Of a DNA stretch of 64,000 nt, positions 16,813 through 24,933 are shown piece after piece. The translations under genes were made by a program, and so were the position numbers. Source of the stretch: UBA8514 sp034933685 (GTDB lineage: Bacteria; Bacillota; Clostridia; Lachnospirales; Anaerotignaceae). The notes below the pieces were generated by a model. The model was given only the letters and a program-made list of their open reading frames with translations, did not search any database and was not told where the DNA came from. Where the stretch lies: assembly GCA_034933685.1 (NCBI GenBank), contig JAYFNB010000005.1, positions 124,001-188,000 on the forward strand, read 5' to 3'. Position 1 is the first letter of the stretch, and each line of letters opens with the position of its first letter.

Positions 16813-17544
16813 TTAGTTCATAACCATGCCGCCGTCTACATTAAGTACCTGTCCTGTTATATATCTGTTTTTCGCAAGGAATACTGCCGCCCTTGCAACA
16901 TCCTCACCTGTCCCAGCTTTTTTAAGTGGAATAGTGTTCATCATTTTCTCTTTTGCCTCATCACTCATAACATGGGTCATATCGGTTGCAATAAAGCCTG
17001 GGGCAATGGCATTGCAAGTAATTCCTCTTGCCGCAAGCTCACGTGCTGTAGATTTTGTAAGACCAATAAGGCCAGCCTTGCTTGCTGCATAGTTAGCCTG
17101 CCCAGCATTACCCATAAGCCCCACAACAGAGCTTAAATTTATAATTGTACCTTGTTTTTGCTTAAGCATTATGTTTGAAGCGTGGCGAATTGTATTAAAT
17201 GCACCTTTAAGGTTTATTCTAAGCACAGAGTCAAAATCCTCCTCGCTCATACGCATTAAAAGTCCGTCACGAGTAATACCTGCATTATTAACTAAAACAT
17301 CCAAACTGCCAAAATGTGCTTTGGCATCTTTAATAAGACTTTCAGCTTGAACAAAATCGCTTACGTCTGCCTTAACTGCGAAACACTCCACACCAAAGGC
17401 TTCAATTTCCTTTATAGTTTCGTCATCCACTGTACTTCTATAGTTAAGCACAATGTTTGCACCTTCTTTGGCAAATTCAATAGCTATTGCTTTGCCAATG
17501 CCTTTTGCCGCACCTGTTACCAATACTGTTTTGCCTTTTAGCAT
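16813..17544 (-). CDS. fabG: 3-Oxoacyl-ACP reductase FabG
   Basis: NADPH-dependent short-chain dehydrogenase of 243 aa that reduces 3-ketoacyl-ACP. It has the cofactor motif TGAAKGIGKAIA, NNAGITRDGLLMRM, and the catalytic Ser, Tyr and Lys in NLSSVVGLMGNAGQANYAASKAG. The C-terminus GQVLNVDGGMVM is typical. The ATG lies within the fabD stop region (7-nt overlap, AAATGCTAA), so translation is coupled to fabD. Confidence 0.97.
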   Translation of the reverse strand: MLKGKTVLVTGAAKGIGKAIAIEFAKEGANIVLNYRSTVDDETIKEIEAFGVECFAVKADVSDFVQAESLIKDAKAHFGSLDVLVNNAGITRDGLLMRMSEEDFDSVLRINLKGAFNTIRHASNIMLKQKQGTIINLSSVVGLMGNAGQANYAASKAGLIGLTKSTARELAARGITCNAIAPGFIATDMTHVMSDEAKEKMMNTIPLKKAGTGEDVARAAVFLAKNRYITGQVLNVDGGMVMN

Positions 17545-18476
17545 TTTTCTTCCTCCAATGATGCCAATGTTTTTTCCAATGACTTCATATCTTCTACATT
17601 CAATATTTTTACACCCTTAACTGTGCGTTTAACAAAACCTGATAATGCTTTGCCTGGGCCAATTTCAATAAAAGTATCCACATCCTGTTGGTGAAGATAA
17701 TTTATTGTGTCTTCCCACTTAACAGGGCTCATTACCTGTTTAATAAGAGTTTTGTCAATTTCACTTTCAACCATAGGCTCGCCTGTTACGTTTGTTATAA
17801 CAGGTATATCCATAGGGTTTATTTGAATATTTTCAAGTTCAATAGCAAGCTTATCACTTGCTGGCTTTAAAAGTGCTGTATGGAAAGGTCCGCTTACGTT
17901 AAGCTTAACACACATTTTTGCACCTTGCTCTTTCAATAATTCCGCCGCTTTTCCTGCTGTTTGGGTTTCTCCGGCAATAACAATTTGCCCTGGGGCATTA
18001 TAATTTGCTGGGGCAACGTATCCACCCTGTGCCATAACCTCTGCACAAGTCTTTTCCACTACGTCACGCTCTAAACCCATTATGGCATACATTGCACCTT
18101 CACCTTCCGGTACAGCCTCTGTCATAAAACGGCCTCTTTTTCTTACTAACTGAACTGCATCTTCAAATTTGAAAACACCGCTTGCCACACAAGCTGAATA
18201 TTCGCCAAGGCTAAGCCCTGCCACATAATCTGCCTTAACGCCTTTTTCTTCAAGTATTTTTAATGCCGCAATGCTCATTGTTAAAATTGCTGGCTGTGTA
18301 TATTCTGTTTTATTAAGTTTTTCTTCGTCTGCAAAGCACACATCTGTTATGGAGAAGCCAAGTGCTTCGTCCGCAATATCAAAAACCTCTTTTGCTGAGG
18401 TGAAATTTTCGTATAATTCTTTTCCCATACCAATATTTTGGGAACCCTGTCCGCTAAAAATAAAAGCTATCTTCAT
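17538..18476 (-). CDS. fabD: Malonyl-CoA:ACP transacylase
   Basis: Loads malonyl groups from CoA to ACP, 312 aa. It has the FSGQGSQ start motif (residues 7-13) and the nucleophile elbow GLSLGEYSA, where the common GHSLGE histidine is Leu, a variant I believe also occurs in other Clostridial FabD. The later catalytic His is in GPFHTALL. ATG at 18476 is favoured over a GTG two codons upstream because of spacing from AAGGA. It lies between fabK and fabG. Confidence 0.95.
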   Translation of the reverse strand: MKIAFIFSGQGSQNIGMGKELYENFTSAKEVFDIADEALGFSITDVCFADEEKLNKTEYTQPAILTMSIAALKILEEKGVKADYVAGLSLGEYSACVASGVFKFEDAVQLVRKRGRFMTEAVPEGEGAMYAIMGLERDVVEKTCAEVMAQGGYVAPANYNAPGQIVIAGETQTAGKAAELLKEQGAKMCVKLNVSGPFHTALLKPASDKLAIELENIQINPMDIPVITNVTGEPMVESEIDKTLIKQVMSPVKWEDTINYLHQQDVDTFIEIGPGKALSGFVKRTVKGVKILNVEDMKSLEKTLASLEEEKC

Positions 18477-18554
18477 AATCACTCATCCTTAAAAAGAATA
18501 AGACCATTTAACCCTCTATTCCACCTTTTAGAGTGGCAGAATAGAGGGAAACCA

Positions 18555-19490
18555 TTAAGGTCTTTCTGCATTTTTTATAATTGCTTTGTATTCGGTGTAA
18601 AGTTCGTCTAAAATTTCCTTTGCTGTCTGCTCTTTAGTTACAAGACCTGCAATCTGTCCGCTCATAATAGAGCCGTTTTCCATATCACCGTCTAAAACGG
18701 CACGTCTTAAAGCACCTCTGCCAAGAACATCAAATTCTTCTGCTGGGGCATTCTTTTTGTCAAGTTCTTCAAGTTGTCTTGCAAGGTGGTTTCTTATAAC
18801 ACGCACCGGGTGTCCTGTAGACTGCCCTGTTGTTGTTGTGTCAATATCCTTCGCCTTAATAATTCTGTCCTTATAATTCTGATGTACCGTGCATTCTTTA
18901 GCGACAAGAAACCTTGTGCCAATCTGAAAGCCAGATGCACCAAGCATAGTCGCCGCCGCCATACCTCTGCCGTCTGCAATACCGCCTGCGGCAATAACAG
19001 GTATGTTAAGTGCATCCACCACCTGTGGCACAAGTGCCATAGTTGTAATTTTACCAACGTGACCGCCAGATTCACAACCCTCAGCAATAACTGCGTCTGC
19101 ACCATCTTTCTGCATACGCTTTGCAATAGCAACAGAAGGTGCAACAGGCAAAACAATAGTGCCTACTTCTTTAAATGCCTTTATATACTTGCCCGGACTT
19201 CCTGCACCTGTTGTAACAACAGGCACTTTTTCCTCGCAAACCACCTGTGCAATTTCGTCTGCAAACTGACTTAAAAGCATAATGTTTACCGCAAAAGGCT
19301 TGTCTGTAATTTCTCTTATTCTTCTAATTTCTTCACGACAGCCTTCGCCATTTAAATGCCCTGTTGCCAAAACGCCTAGTCCGCCTGCGTTAGAAACCGC
19401 CGCCACAAGGCTGGAATCGGAAATCCACGCCATAGCACCCTGTATAATAGGGTATTTTATGTTCAGTAATTTACATATGTCCGCATACAT
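18555..19490 (-). CDS. fabK: Enoyl-ACP reductase II, FMN-dependent
   Basis: TIM-barrel flavoenzyme that completes each elongation cycle by reducing trans-2-enoyl-ACP, 311 aa. It shows YPIIQGAMAWISDSSLVAAVSNAGG, the flavin and catalytic-His region EGCESGGHVGK, PVIAAGGIADGRG and GFQIGTRFLVAKE. It replaces FabI, as in streptococci and many Clostridia. A 72-nt gap containing a short inverted repeat (ACCCTCTATTCCACC..., plus-strand complement GAATAGAGGGAAA) separates it from fabD. A second, more distant relative is at 21496-22551. Confidence 0.95.
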   Translation of the reverse strand: MYADICKLLNIKYPIIQGAMAWISDSSLVAAVSNAGGLGVLATGHLNGEGCREEIRRIREITDKPFAVNIMLLSQFADEIAQVVCEEKVPVVTTGAGSPGKYIKAFKEVGTIVLPVAPSVAIAKRMQKDGADAVIAEGCESGGHVGKITTMALVPQVVDALNIPVIAAGGIADGRGMAAATMLGASGFQIGTRFLVAKECTVHQNYKDRIIKAKDIDTTTTGQSTGHPVRVIRNHLARQLEELDKKNAPAEEFDVLGRGALRRAVLDGDMENGSIMSGQIAGLVTKEQTAKEILDELYTEYKAIIKNAERP

Positions 19491-19511
19491 TTAATTTCCA
19501 CCTAACTAATA

Positions 19512-19733
19512 TTATTTGCTTGCTTCAACAAGCTTAACAACGTCGCCTACTGTTTTAATAGACTCTACGTTTTCAATCTTAATATCAAATTCATCTTCAA
19601 TGTCGTTAATAATTTGGAAAAGGTCAAGTGAATCTGCTTCCAAATCATCCTTAACACTTGTTTCCATTGTAATTGAATCTGCGTCCTTACCTGTTTGTTC
19701 TGCAATTATTTCTTTAATTTTTTCAAAGTCCAT
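19512..19733 (-). CDS. acpP: Acyl carrier protein
   Basis: Small acidic helical protein of 73 aa. The phosphopantetheine attachment serine is Ser35 in LEADSLDLFQ. DEFDIKIE and VGDVVKLVE are the usual helix III/IV features. AGGAGG lies 8 nt before the ATG. It sits between fabH and fabK. The lack of a Met after the DSL motif is common in Clostridia. Confidence 0.96.
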   Translation of the reverse strand: MDFEKIKEIIAEQTGKDADSITMETSVKDDLEADSLDLFQIINDIEDEFDIKIENVESIKTVGDVVKLVEASK

Positions 19734-19786
19734 TTTAAAATCCTCCTAGTTTTTAGTTGTAGTTTTATATTTAAATTTAGTAATAC

Positions 19787-20761
19787 CTAGAATTCAACCA
19801 GCATTGAGCCCCAGGTTAACCCTGCGCCAAAGCCACACATAACAACTTTGTTTCCCTCTTTTATAAGCCCTTTTTCCATCATTTCATTTAACGCAATAGG
19901 AATGCTTGCTGAAGAAGTGTTTCCATACTCAAACATATTCATATAGAACTTATCCATAGGTATTTTAAGCTTGCGGCTAACCACTTCAACAATACGGCTG
20001 TTTGCTTGGTGCGGAAGAACAAAGTCAACTTCATCTTTTGTTATCCCTGCACTTTCCAACAAATTCATAATGGATTTTGGAGCTTTTCTTGTTGCAAAAT
20101 CAAAAATAACTCTGCCGTCCATTTTTAAAAAGAAATCTCTGCCATCTCTTTTTTCACCATTAAAAGCGTTTACAACCTGTGAATATCCACCGGTAAGTGA
20201 CATTCCCTTTGCGCCATCACTGCCAAGGTCTTCTGCAAGTATCCCACCTTTTTCACTTCTTTCAAGGTAAACACCACCTGCACCATCGGCAAAAAGCACA
20301 CAAGTTCCTCTGTCTTCAAAATCCAAATATTTGCTTAAAACCTCTGCGCCAATAACAATTGCATTACTATATACACCTGTTTTAATAAATTTGTCTGCAA
20401 CGGAAAGACCAAAAACAAAGCCACTGCATGCCGCACCAACATCAAATGCAAGTGCATTTTCAGCGCCAATTTCTGCTTGAACAAGGCAGGCAACAGATGG
20501 TGTTGTATAGTCAGGTGACACTGTTGCCACAACAATCAGTTCAATTTCTTTAGGGTCTTTATTAATTTTTTTAAGTATTTCTTTAGCCGCCTTTGAAGCT
20601 AAAACGGAAGTATTTTCATCTTCAGAAAAATGCCTGTTTCCTATTCCGCTTCTGGAAACTATCCATTCATCATTTGTATCCACTATTTTAGATAAATCGT
20701 CGTTTGTTACTATCTTTTCCGGCACATAAGCACCGGTAGACACTATTTTCGAGAAGTACAT
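19787..20761 (-). CDS. fabH: Beta-ketoacyl-ACP synthase III
   Basis: Starts fatty acid synthesis by condensing acyl-CoA with malonyl-ACP, 324 aa. The catalytic triad is visible: Cys112 in DVGAACSGFVFGL, His in LPHQANSRI, and Asn in EYGNTSSAS. The start ATG follows GGAGA. It lies 56 nt after fabT, with no strong promoter between, so it is probably transcribed from the fabT promoter. FabH specificity decides straight versus branched chains; that cannot be told here. Confidence 0.97.
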   Translation of the reverse strand: MYFSKIVSTGAYVPEKIVTNDDLSKIVDTNDEWIVSRSGIGNRHFSEDENTSVLASKAAKEILKKINKDPKEIELIVVATVSPDYTTPSVACLVQAEIGAENALAFDVGAACSGFVFGLSVADKFIKTGVYSNAIVIGAEVLSKYLDFEDRGTCVLFADGAGGVYLERSEKGGILAEDLGSDGAKGMSLTGGYSQVVNAFNGEKRDGRDFFLKMDGRVIFDFATRKAPKSIMNLLESAGITKDEVDFVLPHQANSRIVEVVSRKLKIPMDKFYMNMFEYGNTSSASIPIALNEMMEKGLIKEGNKVVMCGFGAGLTWGSMLVEF

Positions 20762-20817
20762 TGGCTATTCTCCTATTTCCCTTAGATTTTAACACAATTA
20801 CTATTTAGTTATTTCCC

Positions 20818-21270
20818 TTAACCTATAAGATTATATTTTTCCTTTAAAAAAATACTAAGCTTACCAAGGGCTTTTGCAAGTACTTTGTGTTCTTCCTCGT
20901 TAAGGTCTTCAACGCAATTGTTAACCATTGTTCTGTGAAACTGGGCATGAACCCTATACAACAGTCTTCCCTTTTTTGTAAGACCTATTTTCACAACACG
21001 CCTGTCATTTTCACTTCTATACCGCTCTACATATTCCTTTTTAACAAGGTTGTTAACGGCTACGGTAAGTGTTCCAACAGTTATTTTAAGTTCCTTTGCA
21101 ACCTCACTCATGCTTTTAGGCTCATACATGCCAATAGCTTCAATCGTATGCACCTCTGTAATGGAAACATCATTAAACTGCCCTTCTTTAAAGGCATTTT
21201 CTTCAATTGTTAATATGTTGTTGTATATTTCAACCAACAACTCATTAATAATATTTATTGTTTCCGTCAT
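20818..21270 (-). CDS. fabT: MarR-family repressor of fatty acid synthesis
   Basis: Winged-helix regulator of 150 aa. The recognition region is SMSEVAKELKITVGTLTVAVNNLVKKEYVER with the wing SENDRRVVKIGLTKKG. Gene order (first gene of the fab operon) and size match streptococcal FabT, which represses fab genes when bound to acyl-ACP. A TTTGA-N3-TCAAA palindrome lies over its own promoter and the same 14-mer recurs before the divergent gene at 21496, both matching known FabT boxes. GGAGGG lies 7 nt before the ATG. Confidence 0.93.
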   Translation of the reverse strand: MTETINIINELLVEIYNNILTIEENAFKEGQFNDVSITEVHTIEAIGMYEPKSMSEVAKELKITVGTLTVAVNNLVKKEYVERYRSENDRRVVKIGLTKKGRLLYRVHAQFHRTMVNNCVEDLNEEEHKVLAKALGKLSIFLKEKYNLIG

Positions 21271-21288
21271 GGCTTACCCTCCACATAG

Positions 21289-21346
21289 TTTGGTGTATCA
21301 AATATTTTGATACTCAAAGTATAATTTATTTAATACCCTTAGTCAA
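21289..21346 (-). promoter_or_regulatory. Promoter of the fab operon with FabT-type operators
   Basis: On the minus strand TTGACT (21346-21341) and TATACT (21323-21318) are 17 bp apart. The palindrome TTTGATACTCAAAG (21306-21319) touches the -10 element. A second, weaker palindrome TTTGGTGTATCAAA (21289-21302) follows. This matches autorepression of fabT and the downstream fab genes. Confidence 0.75.
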
Positions 21347-21419
21347 TCGTTATTTTGTATATAAAATATAAAATCATGAAATGATAATTACACAATATAA
21401 ACAATATATATCATTATTA

Positions 21420-21478
21420 TTGACAGCGAACTAAAGTTATAATATATTTACCCTAAATAAATAATTTGATACTCAAAG
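21420..21478 (+). promoter_or_regulatory. Promoter and FabT-type operator of the FabX/FabK-like gene
   Basis: TTGACA (21420-21425) and TATATT (21443-21448) are 17 bp apart. TTTGATACTCAAAG at 21465-21478 is identical to the 14-mer over the fabT promoter and would cover about +10 to +25. This puts the divergent flavoprotein gene under the same regulator as the fab operon. Confidence 0.75.
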
Positions 21479-21495
21479 TTTAGGAGATGGAATAA

Positions 21496-22551
21496 ATGAA
21501 GCTTAAACCACTTGTTATTGGCAATTTGGTTGCACCTGTACCTATTATACAAGGCGGAATGGGTGTTGGAATTAGCCTTTCACGCCTTGCAGGCGCTGTT
21601 GCCAAAGAGGGCGGTATTGGTATAATATCTGCTGCACAGCCAGGATACACTGATGCACATTTTATTGAAAACGCACTTAAAGCCAACCTTAAATCCCTTG
21701 GCGAACACATAAAAAAAGCCAAAGAGCTTTCTATGGGAGGCATAATTGGCGTAAATATAATGAAGGCATCTACAAACTATGCCGAATATGTGGATTGCTG
21801 TGTAAAAAACGGAGCAGACCTTATTATTTCTGGTGCTGGTCTGCCTATAGAACTGCCCTTGCTTTTAAAAGATACTGCTGTTAAGTTTGCACCAATTGTG
21901 TCTTCCCTTAAAGCCGCAAAGGTTCTTTTTAAAATGTGGGACAGACGTTATGAAAAGGTTGCAGATTTTGTTGTAATTGAAGGGCCTAAGGCTGGCGGGC
22001 ATTTAGGCTTTACCCCAGAAGAAGCCGAAACCCTTACCCGTGAAACCTACGATACAGAGGTTAAAGCCATTGTTGATTATGTTAAAAGCTTTGAAGAAAA
22101 GTATAAACGTCCAATACCTGTAGTTTTTGGCGGTGGAGTGTACGATAGAAGTGACATAGACCATTACATGGAATTAGGCTGTGACGGAGTGCAGATGGCA
22201 ACCAGATTTGTTGCTACAGAAGAATGCGACGCACCTCTTAGCTACAAACAAAGCTATGTTGATGCCACAAAAGACGACATAGTGATTGTTAAAAGCCCTG
22301 TTGGAATGCCTGGTCGTGCAATTCGCAATGAATTTGTTAAAGAGCGTGAAAAGGCTGACGAAAAGGTTACAAAATGCTTTAACTGCATTGAACATTGTAA
22401 CCCCAAAACAACTCCATACTGCATAAGCATGGCGTTAATTCATGCCGCTGAAGGAGATACAAACCAATCATTGCTATTCTGTGGCGAAAATGCGTATCGG
22501 GTAGATAAAATAACAACAGTTAAGGCTATCTTTGATGAACTGAATGCCTAA
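21496..22551 (+). CDS. FabT-controlled nitronate-monooxygenase-family flavoprotein, FabX-like candidate
   Basis: FMN TIM-barrel protein of 351 aa, related to FabK and nitronate monooxygenase: PVPIIQGGMGVGISL (15-29), His169 in KAGGHLGF, VVFGGGVYDRSD and DGVQMATRFVATEECDA. Unlike FabK it has a C-terminal extension with Cys294, Cys297, Cys301 and Cys309 (CFNCIEHCNP...YC), a plausible 4Fe-4S site. Helicobacter FabX, a dehydrogenase/isomerase that introduces the double bond of unsaturated fatty acids, is a member of this fold with FMN and a 4Fe-4S cluster. The FabT box before the gene and the absence of FabA/FabM/FabN make a role in unsaturated fatty acid synthesis the best guess. Alternative: a generic nitronate monooxygenase or 2-enoyl reductase. 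Confidence 0.8.
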   Translation: MKLKPLVIGNLVAPVPIIQGGMGVGISLSRLAGAVAKEGGIGIISAAQPGYTDAHFIENALKANLKSLGEHIKKAKELSMGGIIGVNIMKASTNYAEYVDCCVKNGADLIISGAGLPIELPLLLKDTAVKFAPIVSSLKAAKVLFKMWDRRYEKVADFVVIEGPKAGGHLGFTPEEAETLTRETYDTEVKAIVDYVKSFEEKYKRPIPVVFGGGVYDRSDIDHYMELGCDGVQMATRFVATEECDAPLSYKQSYVDATKDDIVIVKSPVGMPGRAIRNEFVKEREKADEKVTKCFNCIEHCNPKTTPYCISMALIHAAEGDTNQSLLFCGENAYRVDKITTVKAIFDELNA

Positions 22552-22565
22552 AACATAATAATAAA

Positions 22566-22610
22566 AAAGCTGTATCTGTAAGCACTTTACAGATACAGCT
22601 TTTATTTTTT
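22566..22610 (+). terminator. Rho-independent terminator after the FabX-like gene
   Basis: AAAGCTGTATCTGTAA pairs perfectly with TTACAGATACAGCTTT, followed by TATTTTTT. Confidence 0.93.
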
Positions 22611-22721
22611 TGACAAACCTTAACAAATTTGTAATAGAACCTCTGTTACTTCTATGGTATGATTTCTTTATTGCAATAAAATAATTTAGTTAATCTTATT
22701 CGCAAAAAGGAGGAATACTTA

Positions 22722-23039
22722 ATGTCAACATTTTTGAACCTGGGAAGCCTTATCCTTGGAATTATTTCATGGATACCTCCATCCATTGCTATAAAGCAAT
22801 ACAGTAACGAAAATAGTGAAAAACATCGCAAGTTTTGTATTATAAGTTTTAGCTCTTGTTTAGCTTCCATGTACCTGCAGTTTTTTGAAATTAATCGTCT
22901 GGTGCAAATTCAAGATTGGGCATCGCTAATGGATATAACAGGAACATTAAGATGGATTGCTGTTATGCTTGCTGTAATAACAATTTTACTTAACATAGCT
23001 GTGTATCTGCTCTACAAGGAAAAAAACACAGGAAGATAA
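22722..23039 (+). CDS. Small membrane protein of unknown function
   Basis: Protein of 105 aa with three likely membrane helices (about 5-25, 37-53 and 75-97) and a short basic tail. I do not recognise the family. The start is well supported by AAGGAGG 8 nt upstream. It is flanked by a terminator on the left and a lipoprotein gene 37 nt to the right, with which it is probably cotranscribed. Confidence 0.7.
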   Translation: MSTFLNLGSLILGIISWIPPSIAIKQYSNENSEKHRKFCIISFSSCLASMYLQFFEINRLVQIQDWASLMDITGTLRWIAVMLAVITILLNIAVYLLYKEKNTGR

Positions 23040-23076
23040 CCCCATATAGAAATTAGACTTTGAAAGGATTTTTAAA

Positions 23077-23559
23077 ATGAAAAAATTAGTGACAAGTTTT
23101 ATTCTTATCTGTATTCCTCTATTAATATTTGGTTGCTCTAAAACCATAACTAAAGAAGCAGAACCTCAGCAATTGTCGGCTTATATGCACATAGAAGACA
23201 ACTCAGTCCAATTGGATGTAGTAGAAATTGTTACCACCGATGACACAGATAGGATACAAGATTTGGGCTTAACCATAAAAAATGACTTACCCAGCGGCTA
23301 TCATATTTATAATCAAACTGCCGATGTGGCATCTTACCAGTTAACTGACCAAACAAAATATATTTTTACAGACTTTAATCAGCTTTTTGTTGAGCCTAAA
23401 GTTGAAAACAGGCTTTATGAAACCACTAACAAAGAAGAGTTCTTAGAAGGCTCATCCTACTCTGATGTTCCCTTAGAAGATCAGAAAATCCCTTATTTTT
23501 TGGAAGTTTTTGACGGCAAGGTAATAAGTATTACTGAAAAATTTATTTACACTCAATAA
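23077..23559 (+). CDS. Putative lipoprotein of unknown function
   Basis: Protein of 160 aa with a lipoprotein signal peptide: MKKL start, hydrophobic core, lipobox LIFGC with Cys near residue 20. The mature part is soluble, acidic and beta-rich looking (DNSVQLDVVEIVTTDD, LPSGYHIYNQ), without a motif I can name. It probably sits on the outer face of the membrane. It follows the small membrane protein gene and ends at a strong bidirectional terminator. Confidence 0.75.
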   Translation: MKKLVTSFILICIPLLIFGCSKTITKEAEPQQLSAYMHIEDNSVQLDVVEIVTTDDTDRIQDLGLTIKNDLPSGYHIYNQTADVASYQLTDQTKYIFTDFNQLFVEPKVENRLYETTNKEEFLEGSSYSDVPLEDQKIPYFLEVFDGKVISITEKFIYTQ

Positions 23560-23566
23560 GAATTTA

Positions 23567-23602
23567 AAGGGCATAACTGTTTGTAAAACAGTTATGCCCT
23601 TC
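23567..23602. terminator. Bidirectional terminator between convergent genes
   Basis: AAGGGCATAACTGTTT pairs with AAACAGTTATGCCCTT around a very short loop. It separates the plus-strand lipoprotein gene from the minus-strand amidohydrolase gene. Confidence 0.85.
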
Positions 23603-23612
23603 ATAATTTAAT

Positions 23613-24434
23613 CTAAATATTTTTCAATCCATAAATCCTAACAGCATTGTCATAAAAAACTGCATTATGATGTTTGGCAGGTATCAGTCGTTTTGCAAAT
23701 TCCAAATAACTTTCTATGTTTACAATTGGAAAATCCGTTCCATATATAATTCGGCTATAATCGCCAACGTAATCCAACCACGTTCTAAGCATTGTAATAT
23801 AACTTTGGCTTTCCTTCCAAAATATATCAGCATTAAAATTCCCTTCAAGTATTCCGGAAATATCTGCCGCAACATTCTTATTTTTCTCCACAACTGCAGC
23901 CGCATCGCAAAGCCATGGGTTACCAAAGTGGCACATAATAAACTGAATATCTGGGTGCTTCACAGCTAAGTCGTCCAACGTAAGTGGATGGCTATATTTT
24001 AAGAGACTGCCTGATTTGGTGCTTGCTACGGCACCTGTGTGTATGGCAACTGGTTTATTATACTTTTGGGCAAGTCTATAAAAAGGCTCATACATCTCAT
24101 CATATACATAAAAATGGGTGTATCCTGGGTACAATTTAATTCCTACACAGTTTTCTCTTTGTAAATGCCTTTCAACCATCTCCACAAAATAACTTATTGG
24201 CTTTTCTTTAAATGCATTGCTGTCAAGACCAACACAATAGCTTAAAAAATCTGGATATATATGATTTTCTAAATCCAACTCAAAATTACCCATAACAATG
24301 CCATGACATATGTTGTTACACCGAAATATCTCATGGATATATGCCTTATTATTTTGATGTCCCGAAGTTTCGGCGACTTGGGTAAATCCCTCATTTTCCG
24401 GCCTAAAATGCATATGTCCATCTATAATTTTCAT
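23613..24434 (-). CDS. Amidohydrolase-2 family TIM-barrel metal hydrolase
   Basis: Cytoplasmic protein of 273 aa. It has the metal-binding DGHMHF at residues 5-10, GIKLYPGYTHFY, AIHTGA, FIMCHFGNP and the late metal Asp in YGTDFPI, the pattern of the amidohydrolase-2 group (decarboxylases, lactonases and hydrolases). Substrate unknown. GAGGTG lies 7 nt before the ATG. It faces a lipoprotein gene and is 500 bp downstream of potD on the same strand, separated by a structured region. Confidence 0.85.
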   Translation of the reverse strand: MKIIDGHMHFRPENEGFTQVAETSGHQNNKAYIHEIFRCNNICHGIVMGNFELDLENHIYPDFLSYCVGLDSNAFKEKPISYFVEMVERHLQRENCVGIKLYPGYTHFYVYDEMYEPFYRLAQKYNKPVAIHTGAVASTKSGSLLKYSHPLTLDDLAVKHPDIQFIMCHFGNPWLCDAAAVVEKNKNVAADISGILEGNFNADIFWKESQSYITMLRTWLDYVGDYSRIIYGTDFPIVNIESYLEFAKRLIPAKHHNAVFYDNAVRIYGLKNI

Positions 24435-24532
24435 AAACTATCACCTCGAATATGTACGTTACAAAGCATTATACCATAATTTTTAATATCTTCTTATAAA
24501 AATTTGGTTCCTTATCTTTTTTTTGCAAGCCA

Positions 24533-24578
24533 AAAGCCGATATACCTGACCGGTTAACTCAGGCATATCGGCTTAAGA
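24533..24578 (-). terminator. Strong hairpin, terminator-like on the minus strand
   Basis: AAGCCGATATGCCTGA and TCAGGTATATCGGCTT (minus strand) form a stem of about 16 bp with one bulge around a 9-nt loop. It is followed by TTGGCTTGC, so the U-tract is short (CTTTT). It could end a transcript coming from potD or from a non-coding RNA at 24580-24780. Confidence 0.6.
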
Positions 24579-24933
24579 CGAGCATTATACCACTTTCGCA
24601 GTATAGGGTGCGAGGAAATAATACAGCTCTCGCTGTTGTAACTTGTATTGCAATCCTCAAATTTCGTGCTGGCAACTATGCTATGTATGTCTTCGGCATA
24701 GACAAAAGCTGTTTCGGGCAGCCTCAAAGCATTTCGGCAGTTGTCAACTAGGAAACTACTGATTAATTAACCATCATTTCCCTACTACTTCTCTTTGTTT
24801 TTAATACCATAGTCTAACAGAAAAAACGCCACTTGCATTCACCTGTCAGACCACTGTACCAATATGTTAACTCATTTCTATCAATTTGTAAATAGTTTAG
24901 TGAAAAATTCTTAATAATATACTTCATTTTTCA
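24579..24933. other. Gene-free region with dense secondary structure (candidate structured RNA)
   Basis: About 200 nt (24580-24780) contain a chain of short inverted repeats: GCATTATAC/GTATAGGGTGC, GCGAG/CTCGC, GCTG/CAGC with loop TTTCGGG, CTATGC/GCATAG, CAGTT/AACT-type pairs. This is denser than in other gaps of the window. There is no open frame or recognised riboswitch. I compared it by eye with 6S RNA, tmRNA, RNase P, T-box and cobalamin signatures and could not match any. A possible minus-strand promoter (TTTACA, 17 bp, TAACAT) lies near 24861-24891. The remaining bases show nothing else. Confidence 0.4.

Noticed and set aside
24533..24780. 6S RNA, tmRNA, RNase P RNA, T-box or cobalamin riboswitch
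   Set aside because: I looked for their conserved sequence signatures on both strands and found none convincing, so only a generic structured region is reported.
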